From Anoxynatronum buryatiense (GTDB taxonomy: Bacteria; Bacillota; Clostridia; Peptostreptococcales; Tindalliaceae): a DNA stretch of 64,000 nucleotides. The position numbers were made by a program, and so were the translations under genes. The stretch spans positions 53,323 through 117,322 of the forward strand of contig NZ_FXUF01000012.1 in NCBI RefSeq assembly GCF_900182905.1, given 5' to 3'. The stretch's first letter is position 1, and the number at the start of each line of letters is the position of its first letter. Under the pieces are notes generated by a model. It had not been told where the DNA came from. It ran no database searches and was given only the letters and a program-made list of their open reading frames with translations. Positions 33,071 to 41,253 of the stretch are shown one piece after another.

Positions 33071-34063
33071 TCAGGCGCCTGTTGCCTGCATGTTTCTGTA
33101 AACCGCCCCATAAAGCAGGGCTGCCACCATGTGTACGTAAAAGAGAAGGATGATTCCCAGAGGATACCCCACATAGGGAATGCCCACCAGCAGCATGTTC
33201 AGGGGAAGCAAGCAGAACACCAGCAAAAACACCAGCAGGTAGGATGTTCCGGCACGGCCAATGTTTCTCAGAATTTCAGGGAGCCTGAAGGCGGCTTTCA
33301 TGGTTCCGGTGTGCACACAGCCGGCCACGGCCATGGGCACAAGAAACGATGCCAGCAGATAGGCAAGACCCGTGGTAATGAGCATGGTATAGAGAAGTCC
33401 TGCAGAGATATCTTTTCTGTAGGTGGCGGCAAAAAAGAAAATGGCCACGGCTGATGGCAGCAGGTAATAGACGATTCTGATCAGCAGCAGTTGCAGCCCT
33501 TTCAAAAATAGGCTGCCCCAGTCTTCCCATTTGGGCAGTGCCCATTGATGGGCCATGCCCTGGCGATACAACCCGTAGCGATAGCCCAGGGTAAACACTT
33601 CGATGACGGGAATGCTGGTGAGCAGGCTTCCCAGCAGCCATCTGGGCCATCCCTTCATTTTCAGGGGGGCCAGCAGTGCCGCTGTCAGGGGAGGGGCCTG
33701 GGCCGACGATGGTGACAGTGATGACACCACCCCTGTGGCATCTGCCAACACCCCGACGGTTTCCATTTGCTGGTTCATCAGACGGGTACCGTCAAAGAAA
33801 AAATTGCCGCCTTTGAACTGAATCCACTGGGGTGGGTTTAGGCGTACCGTTCCCTTCACGGGAACGCCATCCACATAGGTGCCGTGGGTGCTGTTGAGAT
33901 CAGTCAGATAAAGGTCTGCGCCGCGCCGTTGGATAACGGCATGTTTGCGGGACATATCCGGGTGCTGAATCACCACCTGATTATGGGCCGGGTCACGCCC
34001 GATGAATAAGCTGGCACTCACCCCTTCGCTCATTGAAAAGTGATGGTCTGTTTCTGGCGACAT
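33071..34063 (-). CDS. FHA domain plus multi-TM (DUF4013-like) membrane protein
   Basis: 330 residues. An N-terminal FHA domain (residues about 15-90: FIGRDPAHNQVVI, MSRKHAVIQ, DLNSTHGTYVDG) holds the Arg, Ser, His and Asn expected for phosphothreonine binding. A short linker leads to five or six TM helices of the DUF4013 type (residues about 145-325). It is thus a membrane protein that a phosphorylated partner could recruit. RBS GGGGGG before ATG. It lies between the BIG2 protein and the DUF2207 gene. Confidence 0.88.
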   Translation of the reverse strand: MSPETDHHFSMSEGVSASLFIGRDPAHNQVVIQHPDMSRKHAVIQRRGADLYLTDLNSTHGTYVDGVPVKGTVRLNPPQWIQFKGGNFFFDGTRLMNQQMETVGVLADATGVVSSLSPSSAQAPPLTAALLAPLKMKGWPRWLLGSLLTSIPVIEVFTLGYRYGLYRQGMAHQWALPKWEDWGSLFLKGLQLLLIRIVYYLLPSAVAIFFFAATYRKDISAGLLYTMLITTGLAYLLASFLVPMAVAGCVHTGTMKAAFRLPEILRNIGRAGTSYLLVFLLVFCLLPLNMLLVGIPYVGYPLGIILLFYVHMVAALLYGAVYRNMQATGA

Positions 34064-34142
34064 GATGGATTCCCCCCTTTATGAATGCCTCAGGGATTTT
34101 GATTCCTCAAGAAATGTTGAATCTTTAGGAAAGAGTGAGTCT

Positions 34143-35933
34143 TTAGGGATTTTTGCGTAGATCAACGGTGGGATCATAGGGTGGCGGCTCACTGTAAAAC
34201 ATGCCGATGAAACGATCCAGCCAGTCGTCTCCGAAGGCGAAGCCCATGGCATGGTCTGCCGCCTGGGCAGCCGGAGTTTCTTTTTTGTAGCCGATGGCTG
34301 CCACCACCAGTTCCTTGATCAGCGAGGCCCAGCTGTCGCCGCCGGCCTGGATGAGTGCAATGTTCAGCAGTGTTCCCACGCCCGAGGGGTCGTAATCTTT
34401 AATCTTCCAGATCAGTGAATCTTTCAGAATGGGGGGCAGGCGTGTCAGCCGCCGGTTGAGCATGAACTCCCGCAGTTCTTTTTCACTGCTGATCTTTTCC
34501 AGATTCTCCCACAGGGTGAGGTAATCGTCGGTGGCCACATTGATGGTGATTTCTGCCGACAGTCCGTTGGCTGTCACGGCCCGAATCACCGATTGGTCTG
34601 TGTCTGCCACTGCCTGTGCCGTCACCAGCATGCGGGGATAAAACCGCCCGGTGTTGGTGCGTCGCCCCGCTGTCTGTTGCAGACAGGCCACTGCTGCCCT
34701 TCTGGAGGTGTCAATATACAGATCTGCCTCCTGGGGGGTGCCCAGAGAAACCGCTCCTGGATTGCTGCTGGTCCAGGACACGCTTTTATCCAGGGTTTCA
34801 TTGGGAAAAATAATGGCATCCAGCCACACCGATTCTCCCGGCTTCAGAAAGAAACCGGCCTTTTGATAGTTTTGATTGGGGGCCGACAGATACGTGCCAC
34901 CAGCACCCACCTGAAGTTCAACACGCTCTGCCCGGGGCATCACTGCCACCTGGAGCACTGCCAGATCAACGTCCCGGTTATTCCTGTCCACAAAGGCGGT
35001 GATCTGAACATCTGAAGGGTTCATTCCCGCTGTAATTCTCACAGTTCCGGAAGCCGAGGTGCTTTCACTGCTCACATAGGCAACACCCCTGTCACGGGTG
35101 CGCCACTGAAGTTTTTCGGTGGCATTGTCAGGCACCACTGTATAGGTGACATTGAGGGACTGGCCTGCTGAAATGCACACGGCACTGCGGTGAAAAACAA
35201 TGGATTCAATGGGGATGTTCCCCACCGTCACCTGAATGGCATCTTTCACGCCAAAAGCCTGCTCCAGTGAAGCGCTCACGCTGGCGGTGCCCACTCCTGT
35301 GGCAGTGACCCGGCCGCTTTGATCCACCTGGACCACCTGTTGATTGGATGATTCCCAGTAAACAGCGGGAAAGGCCACTCCGGGAGCTTCCACCAGGGCA
35401 TTTAACTGAGCGATACTGCCCACTGTTTCCATCTGAAGTTCTCCGGGCTGAATGACAATGCTGAAGTCATCGGGCTCCGGAGGCGGTTCCGGCTCTGGCT
35501 CAGGTTCCGGCTCTGGCTGCGGCTCGGGCTGGGGCTGGGGTTCAGGCGGCGGCTCTGGCTCAGGTTCTGGCTCAGGAGGCGGCTCGGGAGGCGGCGGGGA
35601 TGCTGCTTCACCCTCCACCACAATGGTGTAAGTATCCACAGAACCCGGGTAATAGGCCTTGATCTGGGCCTGCCCTGGAGCGTGGGCACGGATTTCCACT
35701 GCATTGAACCCATCACCGATGTACACGCTTCCCGTTGCCACATCTGTGTTGGAAGATTCAATGGATCGGATGGGATCGGCACTGACGCCTCTTCGGGTTA
35801 CTTCTCCGGGTTTCATGGTGATTTGAATATTGGCATGCACAAAAAGATCCATCATTGATACACACATGAATAAGATCATAGTGGTGAATGTGAGCAATAC
35901 GATGCCACCAACGGGTTTTCGAAGGTGTCTCAT
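34143..35933 (-). CDS. Secreted BIG2 Ig-like protein with Pro-Glu repeat stalk
   Basis: 596 residues. An N-terminal hydrophobic signal/anchor (residues about 10-32), a short Ig-like domain, a strikingly repetitive Pro-Glu/Pro-Gln stalk at about residues 112-155 (PEPEPEPEPP type), then Ig-like BIG2-type domains (VYWESSNQQVVQVDQSGRVT, ATGVGTASVSASL; SWTSSNPGAVSLG), and a helical C-terminal domain without a match. No sortase motif or C-terminal anchor. Probably an extracellular adhesin or receptor stalk. GGAGAGG precedes ATG 35933. Confidence 0.8.
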   Translation of the reverse strand: MRHLRKPVGGIVLLTFTTMILFMCVSMMDLFVHANIQITMKPGEVTRRGVSADPIRSIESSNTDVATGSVYIGDGFNAVEIRAHAPGQAQIKAYYPGSVDTYTIVVEGEAASPPPPEPPPEPEPEPEPPPEPQPQPEPQPEPEPEPEPEPPPEPDDFSIVIQPGELQMETVGSIAQLNALVEAPGVAFPAVYWESSNQQVVQVDQSGRVTATGVGTASVSASLEQAFGVKDAIQVTVGNIPIESIVFHRSAVCISAGQSLNVTYTVVPDNATEKLQWRTRDRGVAYVSSESTSASGTVRITAGMNPSDVQITAFVDRNNRDVDLAVLQVAVMPRAERVELQVGAGGTYLSAPNQNYQKAGFFLKPGESVWLDAIIFPNETLDKSVSWTSSNPGAVSLGTPQEADLYIDTSRRAAVACLQQTAGRRTNTGRFYPRMLVTAQAVADTDQSVIRAVTANGLSAEITINVATDDYLTLWENLEKISSEKELREFMLNRRLTRLPPILKDSLIWKIKDYDPSGVGTLLNIALIQAGGDSWASLIKELVVAAIGYKKETPAAQAADHAMGFAFGDDWLDRFIGMFYSEPPPYDPTVDLRKNP

Positions 35934-36045
35934 GACAATCCTCTCCCTTTTACTGCCGTCGCCTTGCTGCTGTGTCAGCCGCTGCCTTTCAGCTGAATCA
36001 GCCGCTCTGAATAAGTGGAAATGCCCTTTCCTTTTGCTTGAATGA

Positions 36046-36085
36046 ATGTCTTCAGCCTCATCCCATGGGTCGAGGCTGAAGACAT
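36046..36085. terminator. Strong hairpin downstream of the LPRTD protein gene
   Basis: Perfect 14-bp stem ATGTCTTCAGCCTC / GAGGCTGAAGACAT with a 12-nt loop, 17 bases after the stop of the leftward gene. There is no clear T-run, so it may end transcription weakly or protect the mRNA 3' end. Confidence 0.55.
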
Positions 36086-36101
36086 CATGCTCTGAAATTT
36101 G

Positions 36102-37526
36102 CTATTTCTTTTTGCGGGAAAGTGTCAGATAACCACCGGCAGCCATGAGAGAAACCGCTGCCATCATTCCCAGAGGCAGCGCACTGCCGCCATCGGTTCG
36201 CGGCAATGCCACGGGAGCCGTTGGTGCTGCCGGTGCAGGGGCTGGTGCTGGCTCAGGAGCCGGTGCAGGGGCTGGTACGGGTACCGGGGCCGGCGCTGGT
36301 GCCACGGCTGCCACTGGCTGGGCAAAGAGGCCAAAGAGGCTGAAATCAACAACAGTGGCCCATACTTGTCCGTTCTTCATTTCTGAAGGAAGCAGATCCC
36401 AGACGCCGGTGGCTTCATTGAAACGGTACAATGCCAGGGTGTCGGCATCAACGCCTTCGGGTACTGTAGGCAGATCCACCTTGATGGTAGCCTGAACACC
36501 TTCAAGTCCTTCTGAACGTTCGATTTTCATGAAGACTCCCAGAGCTTCCAGTTCTTCAGGCAGGGCTTTATCTGTGGCAGTCATTTTATCAAGGCTGACG
36601 GTTCCTTCACCGCCGCCGGGGAGAAGCAGTTCAATGGCCACCCCTGCTTCGGGGAAGCTGACGGTGCCGGGTACGTTGGGAGCCAGTTCAATGGCTCGCT
36701 GGTTGGCGGCCAGGGCAGGTACTGCCACGGGTGCCGCGGAACGCACATAGGTGAAGGTGAACTCGCTGGTGCCTCTTTTTGACCAAACGTCGATGCGCTG
36801 CCCGTCGGCACTCATGGTGATGGTGCCTTCGTCACTTGCGGAGGTGCGCACGGGAACCCCATCCTCCCGAATCACCCACAGGTCACGGGCCGACCATTCG
36901 TTGTCACCCACCAGTTGAATCTGGCTGAATTTCACGTTGCCAAGGCTGGCCACTCCTGCTTCACCGGCATCCATCCATTCATTGGATTCGGTTCCAAAGC
37001 TGGCCAATACACCTGTTGACCCTGAAATTTCAATGCCAACGCCATCGCCTTCCCGTGCCCAGTAGCCGTCAAGGGAATGTGTGGCTGCCGGCACCACTGC
37101 CGGAGCTGCTGCGACGAAGTCAAAATAGCCCACTGCCAGCGGATCGTCATAACCCAGATCCTTGTCCACATGGATGGCCAGCTTGTATTCGCCGGAGACC
37201 CACCCGGTGGTGTCGATGGAGAGGGAGCCCTGCACCTGGAACTGACCACCCACATAGGTGACAGTCTGGCGGTACTCTTTCACCAGTTCGTAGGGTTCCA
37301 TGGTGTAGTAGCGGTAGGTGACGGTTCCTGTTGTGCCGTCGGGGGTGTTGTCCTGCACCCGGAAGGTGCCGCTGAAGTTGGTGCCCTGATTGATGTTAAA
37401 GTTGATCATTTCCAGGTCATAGTCATGGAAATTTGCAGCAAATGCCATCATTCCTGTTGTCATGGCCAGTACAAGACAAAAAATCAGTGTAAGCATGGAA
37501 ATGCGCAATCCGACTCTTTTTTTCAA
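36102..37526 (-). CDS. LPxTG-type (LPRTD) cell-wall-anchored surface protein
   Basis: 474 residues, TTG start at 37526 with GGAGG at good spacing. The signal peptide (SMLTLIFCLVLAMTTGMMAF) is followed by two beta-rich regions, one with no clear family and one around 270-400 resembling a ZU5/DUF-like surface domain (VPGTVSFPEAGVAIEL, GVDADTLALYRFNEATGVW). Then comes an Ala-Pro spacer and the sorting signal LPRTDGGS, a hydrophobic helix and the basic tail SRKKK. Sortase would cut at T in LPRTD; a sortase gene lies in the same cluster at 47145-47927. Confidence 0.82.
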   Translation of the reverse strand: MKKRVGLRISMLTLIFCLVLAMTTGMMAFAANFHDYDLEMINFNINQGTNFSGTFRVQDNTPDGTTGTVTYRYYTMEPYELVKEYRQTVTYVGGQFQVQGSLSIDTTGWVSGEYKLAIHVDKDLGYDDPLAVGYFDFVAAAPAVVPAATHSLDGYWAREGDGVGIEISGSTGVLASFGTESNEWMDAGEAGVASLGNVKFSQIQLVGDNEWSARDLWVIREDGVPVRTSASDEGTITMSADGQRIDVWSKRGTSEFTFTYVRSAAPVAVPALAANQRAIELAPNVPGTVSFPEAGVAIELLLPGGGEGTVSLDKMTATDKALPEELEALGVFMKIERSEGLEGVQATIKVDLPTVPEGVDADTLALYRFNEATGVWDLLPSEMKNGQVWATVVDFSLFGLFAQPVAAVAPAPAPVPVPAPAPAPEPAPAPAPAAPTAPVALPRTDGGSALPLGMMAAVSLMAAGGYLTLSRKKK

Positions 37527-37768
37527 ATGGTATTCCTCCTTTAATGATGATCCTCATGTCATCCGTGCTGTTACCGTTACACTTTGTTGCGTCCAAGGAT
37601 GTCTAATAGTGCCTGAATGTCCCTGATGATCGTTGAAAATCCCTTAAAACCCCTGATGATTTCTCAAAAGATTGATATGATTGCCTGAAGGGTTCACCTC
37701 CTTCACAAATGAATCACTTCCTCAACCAGCGAGCTTTGCCCGGCTGATGTTGTTGCTGAGGACTGATA

Positions 37769-39598
37769 TTACTGCTGAAATTCGTTGTTCACCCAGTTTC
37801 CCTCCAGGGTATTGCCATCGGCGTAGGTCAATCGGCCTTCACCATGTTGAAAGCCATCCCGCCAGGCACCCACATACTGGTCACCATTGGCCCAGGTGTA
37901 GGTGCCCTGGCCGTCCCGAAGGTCGTTTTTCCAGTTGCCGCTGTATTCAGCGCCGTTGGGCCAGGTTTCGGTTCCCATGCCATTACGTCGGTTATTGGCC
38001 CATTCGCCCACATACCGAACGCCGTTGGCAGAGAGATAATCCCCATAGCCTTCCCGGTTGCCCCTGACCCAGCTGCCTGAGTATACATCGCCGTCGGGTC
38101 CTGTGAGTGCACCCTCCCCGTGGGGAAGGCCATCTTCCCAGAACCCAGTATACACTTCACCATCGGGGCCCTCCCAGGTGCCTTCACCATGGGGCTGCTG
38201 ATTCACGTGGTCGCCGGTATAACTGCCGTCCCGGTATTCAAAGGTGCCAGTTTCCACCACCCCTGGTGGTGTTTCGGTATTGGCTGCGGCTTCACCGTTA
38301 CCGCCGGACGTTCCCTCTGCTGCCTGCTGACCTTCCAGCTCTTCCTGACCTCCCTGCTCTCCCCGGCCTTCCTGCGCGGCTGCAGAAGATGATGCTGCCG
38401 GGGCTTCACCGGCGGCGGGTTTGTCGCCGCCACCCATGAAGAGCGCCAGGGCAGCCACCAGGATTACCACCCCGACACCGGCGGCTAAAAAGATTATTTT
38501 GGGGCTGGTTGCCGGTTTGTCATGTGCTTTTGAAGCTGATTGGAAAGCCGGGGCGGTTGCCGCTGTCCCACTGCCAAAGGACTGGGAAGGCACTGCCGAG
38601 GGTCTGGACATACCCGTCACTGGGTCTGATGCCAGGTGGCCCAGCAGCTCCTGCTGAAAATCTTCCACTGTCTGGTAGCGGTTGGCGGCCCGCACGGCCA
38701 TAGCTTTGAGAATGGCGGCTTCCTGCCGGGGCGTGATGTCAACGCCCAGCTGAGAGGGCGGTATCAGGGTGTCTTCTTCCAGTCGGTCCAGTGATTCCGG
38801 CGGCATCTGGCCGCAGATGATGCGGTAGATCATGGCTCCCACGGCGTAGAGATCTGTCCAGGGGCCTTGTTTTCCCTGGCTGCGGTACTGTTCTTCGGGG
38901 GTGTAGCCTGGTTTCAGTACCACGGAAAGACTGCGGCCCTTCTCGCCGATGGCCTGTCTGGCGGCACCAAAGTCGATGAGGATCACCTGGCCCTTGGTGG
39001 TGATGAATACATTGTCGGGACTGATATCCCGGTGGAGAATTCCCACCTGATGGACTTCTTTCAGGGCATCCAGCACCGGCAGTATGATCTGCAGGGTGCG
39101 ATCCACTGGGAGCCTGTTATCCTGACTTTTCACATACTCTTTCAGTGTCATGCCTTCAATGTAGCTCATGGCAATGTAGGCGGTTCCGTTGGCCTGAAAG
39201 AAGTCCCGCACCGATACGATGTTGGGATGCCCTTCAAACTGGGCCAGGGTCTGGGCTTCCAGCAGAAATTTCTCCAGCCCGTACTGATACTGGTCTTCCA
39301 GAGTGCTGGTGTAGACGGTGACTTCGCTGGATCCCACTGCTCTGCTGGCCAGGTCTTGGGGCATGTATTCCTTGATGGCCAGTTTCAGCTTCAGGTTCAC
39401 GTCCCATCCAAGATAGGTGACGCCAAAGCCGCCCTGTCCCAGGGCTTTTCCCACCAGATATTTTCCCTGAAGCATGGCCCCGGGAGATAAGTGCATGTGA
39501 GACTCTGCCGGCGTGCCGTGAACCCAACCGCAGGCAGGGCAGGCGTCGCCCTCCTGCCGGGGAGCCATGCACCCCAAACATACATGTTGTGCTGTCAT
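37769..39598 (-). CDS. Membrane Ser/Thr protein kinase with MORN repeats
   Basis: 609 residues. Zinc ribbon (CLGCMAP ... CPACGW), kinase domain about 40-300 (LGQGGFGVTY, LAIKEYMP, FLLEAQTLA, ILHRDISPDNVF, IDFGAAR, TPEEQYRS), a TM helix at about 375-393, a Gly/Glu/Gln-rich linker, then about seven MORN repeats from about 455 to the end (for example YTGFWEDGLPHGEGAL, YVGAWRDGFQHGEGRL). By topology the MORN array is outside the membrane. RBS GGGGGTG, and only 11 bases after the BIG2-FHA stop. The substrate is unknown; FHA proteins of the cluster are candidates. Confidence 0.92.
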   Translation of the reverse strand: MTAQHVCLGCMAPRQEGDACPACGWVHGTPAESHMHLSPGAMLQGKYLVGKALGQGGFGVTYLGWDVNLKLKLAIKEYMPQDLASRAVGSSEVTVYTSTLEDQYQYGLEKFLLEAQTLAQFEGHPNIVSVRDFFQANGTAYIAMSYIEGMTLKEYVKSQDNRLPVDRTLQIILPVLDALKEVHQVGILHRDISPDNVFITTKGQVILIDFGAARQAIGEKGRSLSVVLKPGYTPEEQYRSQGKQGPWTDLYAVGAMIYRIICGQMPPESLDRLEEDTLIPPSQLGVDITPRQEAAILKAMAVRAANRYQTVEDFQQELLGHLASDPVTGMSRPSAVPSQSFGSGTAATAPAFQSASKAHDKPATSPKIIFLAAGVGVVILVAALALFMGGGDKPAAGEAPAASSSAAAQEGRGEQGGQEELEGQQAAEGTSGGNGEAAANTETPPGVVETGTFEYRDGSYTGDHVNQQPHGEGTWEGPDGEVYTGFWEDGLPHGEGALTGPDGDVYSGSWVRGNREGYGDYLSANGVRYVGEWANNRRNGMGTETWPNGAEYSGNWKNDLRDGQGTYTWANGDQYVGAWRDGFQHGEGRLTYADGNTLEGNWVNNEFQQ

Positions 39599-39609
39599 GC
39601 CTTCACCCC

Positions 39610-41229
39610 CTATGCCTCTGAAGGATCATCATGATCCTCATCGTATCGAATTTCAAAAAGTTCGCCGGACACTGCCAGGTAAAACTGCTGACCGTCTTTC
39701 ACCGGCACCGGTTCATCGTGGGGCAGCCGCTGGTGATTTTCCGGCAGATAGGTGCCTGTGGAGGACAGGTCGCGCAGGGAGCATATGCCTGTTTCGCCGT
39801 CATGCTCAATGACCACATGTTTGCGGCTGATCATTTCAAAGCTGCCGGGATACACCAAGTGAGCGAAGAGAGGATCCCGTCCAATCACCAGAACGTCTTT
39901 CGCCAACTCAAGGGTGTGGCCCTGAAACTCTCCCGACAAACCTGTCACCAGCACCCGGCTGCCGCTGTTGATGATGACCGGCGGTTCCACCCGTCTGGTC
40001 AGGTTCGCCGGCGGCTCTTCCCGGGCTTCGGCAGGCGATGCCCCCTCCCTGGCCATGACAGGTGAGGCTCCCTGCTTGCTGGGTTTTTTCTCTGACAGAC
40101 TCACAACGCCTGATTTTTCTTTTTTCTTTTTCAGAATAATCATCAGGATTGCCACGCCTACCACTGCCGCAGCTGCTGCCAGCCCTGTCATCAATAACAG
40201 ATTTCCCTTTGTCGGTGCCCCCGGTTCCCTATCGCCGCCATCTTCCGGATCATCAGGATCTCCAGGGTCATCTGGTTCGCCGGGGGCCGATTCTGCTGTG
40301 CCTGTTGTTCCGGGCGCCACTCCCGTGGAAGGGGCTTCAGGATTGTCTGAAACGGTGATCTGAAGGGAATCAAAAATCTGCTGCTCTTCTGCAGAGCGCG
40401 CCACCACTCGGGTGCTGCCCTCTCCCACTGCGGTGATAAGGCCTTCTTCATCCACGGTGACCACTTGCACATCTGCTGATTCATACCGCAGGCCGCGGCT
40501 GGTGGTATCCAGCGGATTGAAAATGACGGGCACCCGGGCCGTTTCTCCCGGGGGAAGTGTTAGCTCTTTCATTTCAAAGGCAATGGCCTCCAGGGGAACG
40601 ATGACAGTCACTTCAGTCACCGCCTGCTTGCTGCCGTCTTCAGTGGTCACAGTGAGAGAAGTGCTGCCCGCCGTCACTGCCCGCACCCGAAGGGTGCCGT
40701 GACTGCCAAAGCTGCCGGGAGAGCCGGCGGTGAACTCCAGCACCTGTTCATCCCCGATCTTCCAGCGAATCCGTTTATTGCTGGCATCTCCCGGCTGTAC
40801 GGTTGCGGTAACTTCCACCTCCTGCCCCCGCAGAAGGGTGAGGGTGGTCTCAGACACAGCCACCCCGGAAACGGGCACCCGCACCGTCACCTGGCAGGTG
40901 GCCCCCACAGAGCCGTCGGGCAGGTTCACCGTCACCACTGCAGTTCCCTGTGCCACGCCTTCCACCCGGGCCCGGCTTCCACCGGCCTCCGGCAATACCC
41001 GCACCACGTTGGTGTTGCTGCTGGTCCACTGGAGGAACTGTGTATCCGCCCCATCGGGTGTCACCTTTGCTTCCATCATGGTGGTGCCACCCCGGTTGAG
41101 CGTCAGGCTGGTTTGATTCAGTTGGATTCCCGTGGGGGTGATGGCTGCCGCCTGGGTCACTGCCCCCATGAACAGCAGTCCCATGAGCAACACGGGGAGC
41201 AACACTGTGCGCACGCTTCTCTGGAACAA
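39610..41229 (-). CDS. Ig-like (BIG2) ectodomain-TM-cytoplasmic FHA receptor-like protein
   Basis: 539 residues, TTG start behind GGAG. Signal peptide, then three BIG2 Ig-like domains (about residues 30-115, 115-210, 210-300; for example LQWTSSNTNVVRV, GTLRVRAVTAGSTSLTV), an acidic Gly/Asp/Pro stalk, a TM helix (about 345-365, then KKKKEK), and a C-terminal FHA domain (VIGRDPLFAHLVYP, MISRKHVVIEHDG, DLSSTGTY). The FHA keeps Arg, Ser, His but has STG instead of N-x-T/G in the last loop. This puts a phosphopeptide-binding module inside and an adhesion module outside. Confidence 0.9.
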   Translation of the reverse strand: MFQRSVRTVLLPVLLMGLLFMGAVTQAAAITPTGIQLNQTSLTLNRGGTTMMEAKVTPDGADTQFLQWTSSNTNVVRVLPEAGGSRARVEGVAQGTAVVTVNLPDGSVGATCQVTVRVPVSGVAVSETTLTLLRGQEVEVTATVQPGDASNKRIRWKIGDEQVLEFTAGSPGSFGSHGTLRVRAVTAGSTSLTVTTEDGSKQAVTEVTVIVPLEAIAFEMKELTLPPGETARVPVIFNPLDTTSRGLRYESADVQVVTVDEEGLITAVGEGSTRVVARSAEEQQIFDSLQITVSDNPEAPSTGVAPGTTGTAESAPGEPDDPGDPDDPEDGGDREPGAPTKGNLLLMTGLAAAAAVVGVAILMIILKKKKEKSGVVSLSEKKPSKQGASPVMAREGASPAEAREEPPANLTRRVEPPVIINSGSRVLVTGLSGEFQGHTLELAKDVLVIGRDPLFAHLVYPGSFEMISRKHVVIEHDGETGICSLRDLSSTGTYLPENHQRLPHDEPVPVKDGQQFYLAVSGELFEIRYDEDHDDPSEA

Positions 41230-41253
41230 GGATCTCCACTCCTTTTAGGCCAG

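Noticed and set aside
35460..35600. Repetitive DNA that could pass for a CRISPR or tandem array
   Set aside because: It is the coding sequence of the Pro-Glu stalk; there are no spacers.
38000..39500. Long open frames opposite the kinase and MORN sequences
   Set aside because: High-GC, repetitive coding DNA gives long antisense frames; none has a ribosome site or a family pattern.
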